Shown piece after piece: positions 1 to 10,418 of a DNA stretch of 64,000 nucleotides. Position numbers and translations under genes: made by a program. Each line of letters opens with the position of its first letter. Within the stretch, counting starts at the first letter, position 1. The notes below the pieces were generated by a model, which saw only the letters and a list, made by a program, of their open reading frames with translations, did not search any database and was not told the DNA's origin. Source of the DNA: Takakia lepidozioides (taxonomy: Eukaryota; Streptophyta; Takakiopsida; Takakiales; Takakiaceae); NCBI GenBank assembly GCA_030704615.1, contig CM060731.1, positions 74,196,756 to 74,260,755 on the forward strand, read 5' to 3'.

Positions 1-2468
1 AAGAGGTCAAGACCAAAGCGTTCTACCCATTCCTTGAGGACATTTTCTGGAGTCTTGAAGCACGCTGACCAATTCACTGTGGACCCACCCCCAACAGTCG
101 AAGCAACAGCAAAATTGACGCTCCCGTCTTCCGTTGCAAGAGCTCCAAATTTCTCATACATGGCCATCTGAGATGGCCCTTCTAAAGTTGTGATATCTTC
201 AGGTGCGAAGTACTGTCCCTTTTCTAGGACCACTACTTTGTAGCCTGCCTTAGCCAGAACAGCCGCCACCACCCCACCCCCTGATCCTGAACCTACCACT
301 ACTACATCACAACGTATTCCTATGTCTCTTCCCTTGACTGAGCCCCATCTCTTTTTCCTGTCCATTATGGTCTTTAGATGCATAGTGTCGCTCATCATAT
401 CACACCCAGCAAGTTCTAGAATGGTGCTAAGGTTATCCCCAGCAGATTTGGCATCGATAACTTTGTCACCTAGAGTTCTGGGGGATCTGATACTGCCAAG
501 GTGTGCCCTCTTTTCATCAACATAGCCTTCCCTAAGGCATGTCCCACTGGGATCAGGGCCACAATAACCAATCGCATTCCAGGCGCGGTTGTATCCATTT
601 GCGTCGACCTGGAGTGCAGCCAACTTGTGGAGTCAAACATTGCTTTTCAAATGGCCGCATTCATCAGGTCTGAAAGAGACTGTAGCATGTATCGATTGAA
701 CACCGCAAACTGCACCCGAATCTTAAGTGCAAAATAGTTCCAAGGCCCCAATTAAAAACAGGTGAAAATGCAGACTTATAACGTCCCTGGTTTTTTCTTG
801 GACCTGTGACAGATTTGGGATAAAGATATATAAAAGGAGCACTGCCATGCAACAGACCAAGAATAGATGGAGTACTGTCCAAGCATAGAAAAGATGGGGT
901 TACCTGTGATAGAAAAAGATGTGACGATAATAGAACTGACAAGAAAAGATGAGCAGGGAGCCATTAGTGGACATGCTGGATTGATATATATTTGAGAGAT
1001 TTCCAAGGCGAGGACCGATAGAAAAATGGATGCACAGTGAGGTGGTTGGGAGGACTCGATGGTTTCCAGTAGTACGGTTTTGATATAGAGTGAACCAATG
1101 GGACAGGACAAGATTGGATAGAGAGGATTGTAATAACAGTGTTAGAAAAGGATCTGAACTCGGGCCGAAAGGGGAGGCCGAGCGGCTTACCTTGCAGTAG
1201 AAAACCCAAAGTGTCACTGCCTTGAAAAGCTTGAACAACCCCCTAAATATTGAAAGGGAGCTTTTTGACCAGATCTGTAGCACTCTTTCTTGTTCTACTC
1301 TTGATAGACAAACGAACTTTTGAAAGTAGGGAAAGTTTTTGCTCAAACTTGCTCGCCCACTTAAGAGGAAGGTTCCTAGGGGGTGGACAGAAGCCACAAG
1401 AATATCTCGATCACCATCCTCACCTTCCGCTTCAAACTGCTGCTTGTATACCTGCAGCCTGCAAGTCCCTCACATAGAAGGCACCAAATACTGAGAGAAA
1501 GTTCTAAAAGAATGAACTTGAAATTTCTTACGCGCACATGAGTCCAATGGGCCCAAGCGACATGTTTGAATACCGTGCAGTGTAACTGAGAGAGATTCTA
1601 TTTTCTCTATTTACAGTCATGAACTCTATCCTAGCAAAGTGGTTCCCTAGTTGGTTCCCTAATTTCCGAATAAGTCTCACTGGCCAGGCCTTTGAGCAAT
1701 TTCGGATCTTCTCTAGATAGATAGTTCATTCTCAGTCTAAAGTAGCCAAACAGTCACTGCGCCGTACTGTTCGATATGAAATTATACGACATGGACAAGC
1801 CTGTCGCAATCCTGACTAGATAATAGCTAGAGTGTCTCTTTCCCTATTCTTCCTTCTTTCGATGAGCCAAATGTTTCTGTGGACGTGCGCAGCATGTCTG
1901 GCGTCCGGCTACGGGAGGACTGCCACAGTACTGCAGCTATAACTTCGTGATTGATCGACGACTGGAGAATTTTAAAAGTAAGTAGTCCGACTAGAACAGT
2001 CTAATCAAGACAGCTTTGAGGGAGCAATACCAATGAGGCATGCAATAAATTAGAACTTACATCTGCAGGAACTCCAGCATCAGAGGCTGATAATCGGTAG
2101 AAATCTTTCAAATCCTCATCGGACTTTGTTCTCAAAGCCTGAGAATCTGTACACCCGTCGCAGTACAGTAGATCTCTCTGAGATTTTGATGGTGGCTCGA
2201 GTGATGGGCACAAGGTATCACAGATAGCGGTGAGTGTCTGCTTCTGTACTTCTGTAAATTTATGTGAGAGAGGTGGATTCCAGTTTCTCAACAAGGGGTG
2301 TCCTGAGCGAATCAAAACCTGAGCCTTCTCTGTCCCAGTCGTTGTTTGAATGTCGTTGCATTTCTGCCCACTGTGCTCCTTGGCGTTCTCTGCCGGTGAG
2401 GGGTCTCGCTTGGCCTGGTCGATGACCCCCTCTATCCCTTTACTGTAGCCCAAGTCAGCCTTAGCCAT
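1..2468 (-). CDS. FAO: Long-chain fatty alcohol oxidase, 5' part, three exons; 3' end outside window
   Basis: Predicted membrane-bound, FAD-dependent GMC-type oxidoreductase oxidising long-chain fatty alcohols to aldehydes (omega-oxidation/wax alcohol turnover). Three minus-strand exons join in phase 0: 2468-2061 (ATG at 2468, donor GTAAGT), 1451-1191 (acceptor CTGCAG, donor GTAAGC) and 608-1 (acceptor CTCCAG, running off the window). About 425 of the roughly 750 residues typical of plant FAO are present. Exon 1 has the family N-terminus FTEVQKQTLTAICDTLCPSL. Exon 2 has PLGTFLLSG and ERVLQIWSKS. Exon 3 has AWNAIGYCGPDP, the FAD-binding GSGSGGG within VVVVGSGSGGGVVAAVLAKA, YFAPEDITTLEGPS and STVGGGSTVNWS. 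No stop or frameshift lies within the modelled exons. The order and spacing of these motifs match plant FAO1-4 proteins (family knowledge). Exon borders are inferred from splice consensus and the conserved reading frame; the exon 2 start is the least certain. Confidence 0.88.
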
Positions 2469-3440
2469 TACCTAAGCAAACCAGTGCTTGCTTAAAACCA
2501 TAGAGATCTCTGCCCACAGTAAATGTCTGAGCATAGTACTTCTCTATGAGGATAAATCGGTTTCATCAAAAGTACTGTCAACACATACTTTCCTGAAAAT
2601 CACATGTCAAAACTGAGACAAATCAAAGTCTTCCACCATAGCCCGAATGGCGTGTACTGCCATGTCTTAAGACAAAAATAAACATAGTATTCAAAATGAA
2701 ACCACTCAGTTGGGCTGTAAACTGAGATTGATCCAAGTCAAGACAGGTCTTTAGAACCGTCTGGTACCAGATCCAAGGGGTAGATTACTTCCCTAAATTG
2801 AAATGGTACTTTAATGGTAGTTTAAAGAGAGAGAGAGAGAGACCTCGTCGATAGCCTCCGAGGGGCTGTCTTCGTTGTTGGTGACCCGTGTATTGTAAGG
2901 GACCCCAGACTGTCGGAAACCCAGTTCCTCTGGACTGTGTGCAGAAGCTCTCGGACCTCTGGGCGCATCCCTCCTTAGGCAACCCCAACTCCCTCGACCC
3001 TGGTTCTCAGGTAACGATCTCCCATAATCCACAACAAGTTTCTTACAGCTTAATGAAATTGTCCGTAGATCTGATAAGCAGCACAATGGGCGGTGTCTGA
3101 TTGAAGTGTCCTCCACAATGTAAGGGAAACATGCATCGCGAGAGTTTTCCCTGGAATCAACTGACAAGATTGAGAGGTTTTTGGTAGATGTAGATGATTT
3201 AATGCTCCTGGCCTGTGGGGAAATGGTAATCGAAGAATAAGAGGCAGAGGTCCTTTTTTTAAAAATTCTTCCACAAATGTCCAGTCGCGCTGCACTGTAT
3301 GAGCTCGGTGAGACAGGAAAGCTGGTATTTGGAGCACTGAATACAAGAGCCCAGCCGAATGTCATTGCTATTTTTCCTTACCCCATCCGTACTTGCTGCC
3401 CGCCTCTCTCTCTCTCGCGCGCGCTTGGCAAAGAACTTTG
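2469..3440. other. Upstream region of the FAO gene, no gene recognised
   Basis: No protein family is recognisable. The stretch presumably holds the FAO promoter and 5' UTR just above 2468. A short (AG)n microsatellite lies at 2826-2842. Open frames of up to 184 codons on the minus strand (2811-3365) have no family signature and overlap each other in several frames. Confidence 0.5.
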
Positions 3441-3442
3441 TC

Positions 3443-3607
3443 TCATGACATTCTCTGTCCCCGGCGCGGAGTATACCTTTGAACTAAAGACATATGCAGA
3501 GAGGAAAGGGAGATTGTCAATGCCCATGTGCGGGCGGCCTGAAGACGGAGGCTCTGTCTCTAGAATCCAGTCACGTGGGGCTGCTCGAGGAGTGCATGTC
3601 AGCAGAA
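3443..3607 (+). pseudogene. Fragment of a non-LTR (LINE) reverse transcriptase C-terminus
   Basis: The frame reads GRLSMPMCGRPEDGG and then SVSRIQSRGAARGVHVS. These match, in rearranged order, the better preserved copies at 46880-48330 (zinc-binding HFLIHCPGY region and SLESIQVRGAQGVHVN). It is a deleted remnant interrupted at 3608 by the MITE-like repeat. LINE origin is inferred from the resemblance of the 47 kb copy to the post-RT region of non-LTR retroelements. Confidence 0.4.
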
Positions 3608-4012
3608 TTATGTCAGATATAATTGACATATTACTTACTGACAGTATAAATAATGTAAAACAGGGGGACAGAGGCCTTGGAAAATATATTAACACAAGTG
3701 GAAAAAATAACCAACTCAGGGGCCATGAAGGCTTAGAGCGGGGATACCACCCAGTGACACCAATGAACAAAGGTGAATGTTTTTGCAAAGAAAGCAGAGC
3801 TGCAGAGTAAGCAGGCGGCCAAAGTGCTGCCAAAGTGCCAGAGTGGTAGTGAAGTTAGTATCTTATGCTGCACTACCAGGGGGGGAGGGAACAGGAGGAA
3901 CAAAGGAGATGTGTTTAGAGGCAGAAAAAAGGAAGGAGCAGTGTCAGAAATATATCCAATGTCCAGCAGTGGCCATCTACGAAATGTAGGAACACTAAAA
4001 CTTAAGCTGCGC

Positions 4013-5117
4013 GTTTCCCAAGCCCTTTTTTCACTTTTTACCAATTCTGGGTTACCCAGCTGCAATAAATTACCCCTAGAATCCTACCAAAAATGATCCA
4101 GAGATTCCAGCCTTATAGGAGTGGGCCCACCTCATTTATGCATGACATACCAAAAAATGAGCCAAGTCCATTGTGGAAATTGTGAGATTATAACATTGGC
4201 CAGGACCTCAAATATCAGGTCCCAAAGAAAAAGTGAGAAAAAAATTGGTTTGACCAAATCAAAGCCTAGCTTTATCCAATTTTGCTTGCCCCAAGACCCA
4301 CCATTTCCAAATCAGTAGTGGAGTGGCTATGACCCCACTAAATTGCAGGTCCAACAGATTTTTTCACCTATGGTTGCTTTGCATGCAATTACACGGGGGT
4401 TGAAATCTCAAAATTGACAAGAGAAAATGTGCCTCCAAATGAAGTACTTTTTTTTTTACAAAAATTTTAAAAGCCAATGGTGGATGTGTGTATGTAATGC
4501 TCACACACCACAACGTGAAGTGTTTTTTCCAAAATTGCTAATTTTCTGCCAAAAATGGCCTTTGGAGTGCAATCTGTTTTGGGCTTGTTTACCTGCCATG
4601 TCAGCGGTCAACAAGCCCTTTTCAGGCCAAAAACGTAAATTAGAGATCTAAGATATTTTTTGTAGGTCGTAGCTTTTTTTTTTTTAACTTTTTTTTTACA
4701 TCGTACTCGAGACAAATCCCTTGTCATTAAAGCTTCTGGAGTGGGATTTACGATCAGGATATCACCAATTGCCGATCAAGGAGGCGGATAAGCAAAAGAC
4801 GGCATTCTGGGGGATCGATGAGCACGGGAAGGATTGCCTATACTAGTGGCGGTTCTTACCATTTGGGCTTAAAAACGCTCCGACAGAGATTTAGAGAGTC
4901 ATGGACAGAATTCTAGTAGGGGTGGAGTTTGCTCGGTGCTACATAAATGACATCATCATCTTTAGTGCTACGGTGGAGGAGCACGAGAGAGACCTTCAGG
5001 TGGTATTTGAGCCTTGAGGGCGCACGGACTGAAGTTACCATCAGATTAGCTATGCAAAAATTAGGTCCAACTGCAAATTCAAAGTGACCCAATTCACGTC
5101 GCTTGGGAACTTAAGGG
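4013..5117. mobile_element. 1.1 kb insertion within R1, AT-rich, carrying a Ty3 RT fragment
   Basis: Comparison with the uninterrupted R1 copy (junction near 17291) shows these bases are extra. The first 720 bp are AT-rich with poly-T runs (4440s, 4670-4700) and no recognisable gene. The last 300 bp are a Ty3 reverse transcriptase fragment. Both ends carry TTCCCAAGC/GCTTGGGAA in inverted orientation, a weak hint of short terminal inverted repeats. Confidence 0.45.
4744..5042 (+). pseudogene. Ty3-type reverse transcriptase fragment, relative of the DNMT retrotransposon
   Basis: Plus-strand translation gives HQLPIKEADKQKTAFWGIDE, FLPFGLKNAPTE and CYINDIIIFSATVEEHERDL, closely matching the RT core of the element at 24606-36419 (roughly nine bases in ten by eye over about 300 bp). 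It is dead: the catalytic YIDD reads YIND, TAG interrupts the frame after GKDCLY, another in-frame stop follows, and both ends stop abruptly. It shows that the methyltransferase-element family has, or had, more than one member in this genome. Confidence 0.8.
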
Positions 5118-5534
5118 TTAACTTATAATCTCTTGCACGTATGTGGCGCCAGTTGAAGTCTGCATCCTCGCTGCTCGCCTTCAGCCAGGGGAGGGGCGAT
5201 GGAGTCTTTCCATACTGTCAACATTATTATTGAGAATATTATGTCAGCGATTTTCAAGGATCATCTAATGAAGTGTTGGTCGATAACTCCAACCAGGATA
5301 TTTTTAGTGAGGTTCACGGTGATCTCGCTGTGGCAATCTTCTGTCTGCATTCCCATGCTTGCCTATCCACAACCCCACCGACAATCTAAAGTTATGCTTC
5401 TGTCCATGTCCATCGAAGACCCGTCACGGTGGTCCATCCATAGCACCTCACATTTTGCCATTGAAAGTTCACCATGCTGGTGGGAAGAAAGTTTGATCAG
5501 TGTACTGTTAAGATAAAGTTTCTTTAACGTCCAG

Positions 5535-5662
5535 TGAATTTACAGAGCCTACTGCTGAACACACAGCCCATCGAGGGGCCAATGGAGGCACATGTTGAAG
5601 GATTAAACCCAGGTTATGCACTGGCAAGGCACAAATACCCAACCACTGGGCTACCTCCTCAA
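5535..5662 (-). mobile_element. tRNA-derived SINE, family 1, copy 1
   Basis: The minus strand has a pol III A box TAGCCCAGTGGTTGGG (5653-5638) and a B box GGGTTTAATCC (5610-5600), spaced as in tRNA promoters. The body runs to about 5535 (AATTTACAGAGCC). A second copy lies at 42545-42676 with different flanks, so this is a dispersed family. The cloverleaf is not intact, so it is not a tRNA gene. Confidence 0.65.
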
Positions 5663-6281
5663 GTGCAGGTGGCCCAGTCTTTGACGCACCATCTAGCACC
5701 ATATAATGCAATGCATTGGTTAGCATCAATAAGTGCTTCAGTTCTCTGGCCCAAGTCAAACTGCTAAGTGCATTATTGACTTTCACTGAAACCATCACTG
5801 TTATACTACACATTCAGATCTGATCAGACATGCAATCAATGCTCGCTGATTCCACTTTCATCTCATTTTCTGCATACAGAATCATACAGCGAGTTCCTGC
5901 TGTGCTACAAAATCAACACCAGCAGAAAACCCCATAATACTAGAAATGAGGTAAGGCTGTTTAGTCCGGCAGTTTGGGGTTAATGCAAGCATGCGGTGTG
6001 AAGCACTTTCGCTAATTTATGGCAACGGCTCCTCCAGCAAGCCCCCTGTACCGCTTGTTATTTCAGTTTCAATACCCATAGGATTGATACCCAACCTAAA
6101 ATGAAATTCTGATGGAGAACATTTTTAAAAAAAAAAAGCAATAGTGTAAAAACTTACTGCAACCCTGCAATCTCTGATAGCAAGCAGGTTCAGGCCTGTC
6201 AAATCTTCTAAAGAGCGACACCAAACATCGGAGTGACACGAAGCGTGGTGACACCGGAAAGCATTGGACATCGGAGTGACT

Positions 6282-6297
6282 CCAATATATATACCCG
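6282..6297 (+). promoter_or_regulatory. Putative core promoter of the terpene synthase (CCAAT/TATA-like)
   Basis: CCAATATATATACCC lies about 230 bp upstream of the ATG at 6525, a reasonable distance for a TATA box plus 5' UTR. The corresponding bases (about 6256-6381) are missing from the decayed duplicate near 42741. Functional assignment is inference. Confidence 0.4.
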
Positions 6298-6524
6298 CCC
6301 AACATGACTGGTTTTGGACCCTCTCCAAACTTGGCGATGTATTGATTTTTCGTCTCGGAGACAAAAGGAAATATTAGATGACGTGATCAAGGGCTATAAG
6401 AAGAGTACATACAAGGTCCGCAGTCCAGAGAGCTCCAACTCAAGGCTTCCCTCTTCAACGCTCTGCTGCCCGCACGCATTCTAGTTTCTTCTCTAACTGT
6501 ACTAGCTGCAGGGAGGACTGCAGA

Positions 6525-7844
6525 ATGGTTCTTCAGCTCCACAATGGCCTGTCACTTCATTGCCAAAGTGGTCGCCCTACCTTCTTCCCTCGCTCCCTCC
6601 CTACAACTTCTGCATTTCAGAAGCGCCCATTCTTCTTTTCTCCTGTCAAATACTGGTCTAATTCCCTTCTGGTACGATGCACAGCTAGTAGGCTAGAACT
6701 GCAGCAATCTGAACATCTAGCAGTCAAGAATCCCACGAACGATGAGATCCAGCTTCCACCTCTCGTCTCTTCCCTCATCATCAGCGGCCTCCCACCTCGA
6801 CAGCAGAGCATGTTTCATGTTGAAGCCGAGGAACGCCTTCTAAAAATCGCACGGCACTGGAAGGTCAAGTCGTTTGAAGCGTATTGTCGTCTGGCCGTCT
6901 CGGGTAGCAGCTTCGCGTTCAGCGGAACCGTCAGTTGCGATCGTCTTGTAGCCATCTCTATGGTGTTCGCCCTCGGGTTCATGTTGGATGATCTTCTCTT
7001 TGATTCGCCAAACGACTTGCCCCTTGAGGAGTATGGCATCGATCGCAGCATCCGTGGGAGCCCTCACAAAATCGGAGAGTTCCTCCACAACTTGGACCTC
7101 CTCTTTATGCAACAAGAGCCTCCGTGCGATCCCACCCCGATCGAGGGGATGATGTGGGAATTGGGTCAGGACATGAGACGCATGTCCACCCCGGGATGGT
7201 TCAATAATTTTGCAGACTCTCTCCGCGAGCACCACAGAGTCACCCTTGCCAGCCATGTCGACGTTCTAGGCGACCGCTTTAGATATAATTTGCAAGAAGA
7301 CTTGGAGACTTTCACCCAAATGCGCGCCTGGAACTCTGGAGGCTTGTTTAGTCTGAATCTCGTGGAGTTGGGCAAGAACGCCTTTCTTCCAGACGAGATT
7401 CGTGCGCAAAGCATGATGCAACAGCTGACCAATGCGGCCGTCATTCAGGCCGCTTTCGTCAACGATATTTTCTCCTACCCCAAGGAGATGCAGGAGGAAG
7501 ACAATCCGCGCAATCTAATCAAGGTGTTGATGGAATCTGAAGGCACACTGCTACCCCAAGCTGCGTGGAGAGCCGTCGACTTGGCGAACTCCTACACTCG
7601 CCTCGTCTTGGAGCTGGAGACGCAGTTGGCCGTGTTGGACGCGGAACCTTGCGCCTTTGCTGTGCGCCGCTACGTGGAAGGTGTGAAGGAAGTCATATCT
7701 GGTACCGTTCACTGGAGCAGCCTGAACAAGCGCTACCGGCACCCCGACTCAGTTTTCCCAGAGCTCAGGGCCATCACCAATGTCCATCACCAACTGCAAT
7801 GTTCAGATTTAGAACGTGATCAGATGCAGCTGCATCAACTTTGA
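6525..7844 (+). CDS. MTPSL: Microbial terpene synthase-like protein (class I), intact, intronless
   Basis: A 439-residue class I terpene synthase that would ionise a prenyl diphosphate and cyclise or quench the cation to a mono- or sesquiterpene. The metal-binding motifs are complete: DDLLFD at residues 155-160 and the NSE motif NDIFSYPKE at 313-321. The C-terminal RY pair is at 403-404 (NKRY). Length, lack of introns and the short alpha-domain-only layout match the microbial-type (MTPSL) family of non-seed plants rather than classic plant TPSs of 550-800 residues. The first 55 residues are rich in S, R and F, poor in acidic residues, and end LLVRC-TAS, a plausible plastid transit peptide and cleavage site, which would favour a plastidial C10 substrate (inference). 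The ATG at 6525 is the first in frame and is conserved in the duplicate. Product cannot be deduced. Confidence 0.92.
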   Translation: MVLQLHNGLSLHCQSGRPTFFPRSLPTTSAFQKRPFFFSPVKYWSNSLLVRCTASRLELQQSEHLAVKNPTNDEIQLPPLVSSLIISGLPPRQQSMFHVEAEERLLKIARHWKVKSFEAYCRLAVSGSSFAFSGTVSCDRLVAISMVFALGFMLDDLLFDSPNDLPLEEYGIDRSIRGSPHKIGEFLHNLDLLFMQQEPPCDPTPIEGMMWELGQDMRRMSTPGWFNNFADSLREHHRVTLASHVDVLGDRFRYNLQEDLETFTQMRAWNSGGLFSLNLVELGKNAFLPDEIRAQSMMQQLTNAAVIQAAFVNDIFSYPKEMQEEDNPRNLIKVLMESEGTLLPQAAWRAVDLANSYTRLVLELETQLAVLDAEPCAFAVRRYVEGVKEVISGTVHWSSLNKRYRHPDSVFPELRAITNVHHQLQCSDLERDQMQLHQL

Positions 7845-8302
7845 TATATTTTACCCAATACTGAGTCACAATGTCGACCATATATGTCAGCATGCTTGAA
7901 GTGCACAGGAGGACTTGATATATTTTCATGTACATGTCATAATGTAATGCAACTGGTGTTACTCATAGCAACGTTTGTCTATATTAGAATAACGATTTGG
8001 ATTCTGCATATATGATGCTGCTGCTTTTGATCTGCCATCTCATGTTTTAGCAAAGAAAGAGAAAAAGGAAATGGAGAAGCGGAGAGGAGCGAATCGGACT
8101 AAGTTTGGTTGGACTAGAAAACGAAAAGCAAATTTCAATTGTGGATCAGGTTCCAGTGTTTTTGTACTTGTATCCCTTGGGCCCTTTGGCTCTCCTGTGG
8201 ATGTAATACAAAACATCTCTTTCTCTTTCTTACTGTATTGGTCCTGTGGCCCTGGGTGGGGTTCATGATGGACTCAACAAGGTTTCTCTCTTTTTCACAA
8301 AT

Positions 8303-8472
8303 GTTTGGCAGCCTACCTGCACGAGGCATTCACCCTTTAGACAATCACTAGAACATTAGTTCTTATCTCTCTGGCTTCCTGTTTTCTCTCATGTTTTTCT
8401 TCCCATTTTGTCTATGAGCTTTCCGCGGACATTATAAAGCACCATTTCATTTCATTTCATTTCTCTTTCTTT
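8303..8472 (+). repeat. Repeat with (ATTTC)n tail, copy 1
   Basis: A recurrent block: CCTRCYTGCACGAGGC, then a stretch with TATGAGCTTTCC, ATTATAAAG and CACCATTTCATTTCATTTC. Other copies are at about 10234-10380, 13689-13880, 44640-44806 and 46700-46850. The pentanucleotide tail resembles the microsatellite 3' ends of some non-LTR elements. Assignment as a LINE or SINE 3' end is inference. Confidence 0.5.
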
Positions 8473-10418
8473 CTTTCCTTAACCCCGTTTTGGGTCCATG
8501 GTGCTTCTAGTTTTCCCTTGTACCTGTACTTTGCCCATGGTCCCTAAGGCCCCATAAGAGGTAACAAATTTCTTTCATTCTTATTTCTCTTTGCCCCATG
8601 AACATATTGCCCAATTCTCTTCTCTTCGTTTTCTCTTGTAGTTCCAATATGTGCCATGTAGTTCCTGTGTGGACATGATGAATCTCATTTCTTCCTCTTC
8701 TCCTCAATGTTGTTTTAAAGAGTTTTCTTGAGAAATTTTGGCAGGCCAGAATCTGTATTAAAAAGGGTAGGTCTCTCTATTGGAGGCACATTCCTATAGG
8801 GAACACACCCATCAATGTCCTATCAATGAGCGTTTGTGATCTGTGGCAAGACTCCAAGAAGCACAGGTACATCAGTAGTCATCTTTCTCTCTGGCTGTTT
8901 CCTCTTTCATGGTCCACAAATGGGGAAGATCGTAGGTCGAACTACTGAAGCAATTTCCCTCCAGTAGCAAGGTTTGCTTATATATACCAGTCATGCGGAA
9001 TGTGGGATGTGAACTCCATCAATGCTGTTCACCCCAGGCATCATATTTACAAGATCCCTTCGTTGCATGTTTTGGGTGGTAAGTGCACCCCGGTCTTGAA
9101 ATTCGCTCTGTTTCTCCAAACTTTTTTTGTCTAGATTCTAGTTTGCTCAGAGTGGTTTGTCCTGGAAGGCCTTCTGGGATCACCTGAAGCAGCAGCCTCC
9201 ATAACTCCTAGTGACATCAGAACTGAGAATTCGTACCGTAACAACCATTGTCCTCTGTAACTACCCCTTTGCGCCCAAGTTTGCTCCCGATAAGACCTGC
9301 TTCTACAGTAGTCTTAGCAGACTAAGAAATCAAGCTCTTTAGAGGAAATCAGTGGCGTGGCAGCTTGCTCTGATGGTCTGTATCTTGAAGTATTATCCAT
9401 GGGCAATTTCAACACTATATCTTGCACATGTGTCAATAGTTATAACCTACTCCCCAATCTCGTTGGCTGCAAAAAGCAGCCAACTCACCCTGACACTGTG
9501 GAGTAGGAAGTGTTCTGTTATGGTTTTTGGCAAACAAGTGCCAGTATGTTAGTTTGTTGGTTCTCTGAGCACTTTAGTCCTTTTTAAATGAACATACAGG
9601 CTCCATACAGACTCCACAATGTATTCTTTGTCTTTGCTTCCAGGGTTTGGCTGCTGATGCTCCCACAGTTCCATCTCATTGTTCCCTGTCTTGCCTTACA
9701 AAGCGCTGGAAGGCTGCAAGGGATTTTGCGACACATTGGCAAACACACTCATCGAGTTCATCAGTAGACAATCCAGAGGTCTATCAGATCAAGTGAAAAG
9801 GCTCCAGTTCAATTTCATCCAGTGCAGAGGTCGAAGTCGAAGATCAATTCACTTTCATCTGTTCAGCCCACTCCATTTCACCGTGCAGCTAAATCACATT
9901 GGCATGGGGTTGTACATACTACATCTCCTAAAAATTTCTTGCATTCAAATTGCAACGACAAAACTTCTGAATTTTTTAATAGATGCACCTGCATTTCCGC
10001 TCCCAATGGGTGTCTCCTGGTTTCCATGGGTAACTGTAAGCATCCATATCCTACATCCCTTTCTTTGTAGGCTAGCTTGCTGGCTAATGTTGAGAGCTCT
10101 CTTCCATGACCTTACCTGTGAGTCTATTGCTTCCTGGTCTCTCTCTCTCGTTATGTCAAGCTATGTGTCTGCGTCACAGTGGAGAATTGCTCACACAAAG
10201 CCGTCGTTTTGAGGCAGGTGTTCTGCAATTCAAGTGCGCACATACTCTCTCTCTCTTGGCTTCTGGGCTGCTTTTGGCTGTGATTTTGTCTCTTCTTTCT
10301 GGTTTCTCCCTTTTGTACCATAAGCTCTTTGAGATTTCCCCGGAGGTTATAAAGTACCATTTCATTTCATTTCATTTCTCTCTCTTTCGTTTCTATAGTG
10401 TCTCTCTCTCTGTGGTAT

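Larger units (their letters stand above)
3608..5247. mobile_element. MITE-like repeat R1 (copy 1) with 9-bp TSD, itself holding a 1.1 kb insertion
   Basis: The block 3617-5238 is flanked by a 9-bp direct repeat TTATGTCAG (3608-3616 and 5239-5247), the target-duplication length of Mutator-like elements. The ends share only a short inverted match around TTGACAGTAT. A second copy at 16880-17400 is about 510 bp and collinear, except that copy 1 contains 1.1 kb extra (about 4013-5117) between GCTGCGCGTTT and AACTTATAATCTC. A third, more diverged copy lies at 18690-19160. No coding capacity of its own is seen. Confidence 0.55.
6051..10400. repeat. Segmental duplication, left copy (intact terpene synthase)
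   Basis: From CCGCTTGTTATTTCAG at 6051 this block aligns with 42429 onward at high identity through the terpene synthase, its 3' flank and about 2.5 kb of non-coding sequence. The copies separate briefly at 10163 and rejoin at 10234 until about 10400. Further homology to the right copy (46826-47300) resumes only at 16262, so about 5.9 kb lies between the two parts. Between the gene and 10400 I see no other convincing gene, only LINE-like tails ending in (ATTTC)n and unassigned sequence. Confidence 0.85.

Noticed and set aside
2811-3365. 184-codon minus-strand frame upstream of FAO
   Set aside because: No family signature, overlaps other equally long frames and a microsatellite.
5600-5653. 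Possible tRNA gene from A and B boxes
   Set aside because: No closing acceptor stem or anticodon arm and a second dispersed copy exists; called as SINE. The same applies at 17600 and 54711-54765.
9679-10212. 177-codon open frame that is also open in the duplicate at 46075
   Set aside because: Both copies are nearly identical in DNA, so shared openness is expected; no domain, start context or partner is visible.
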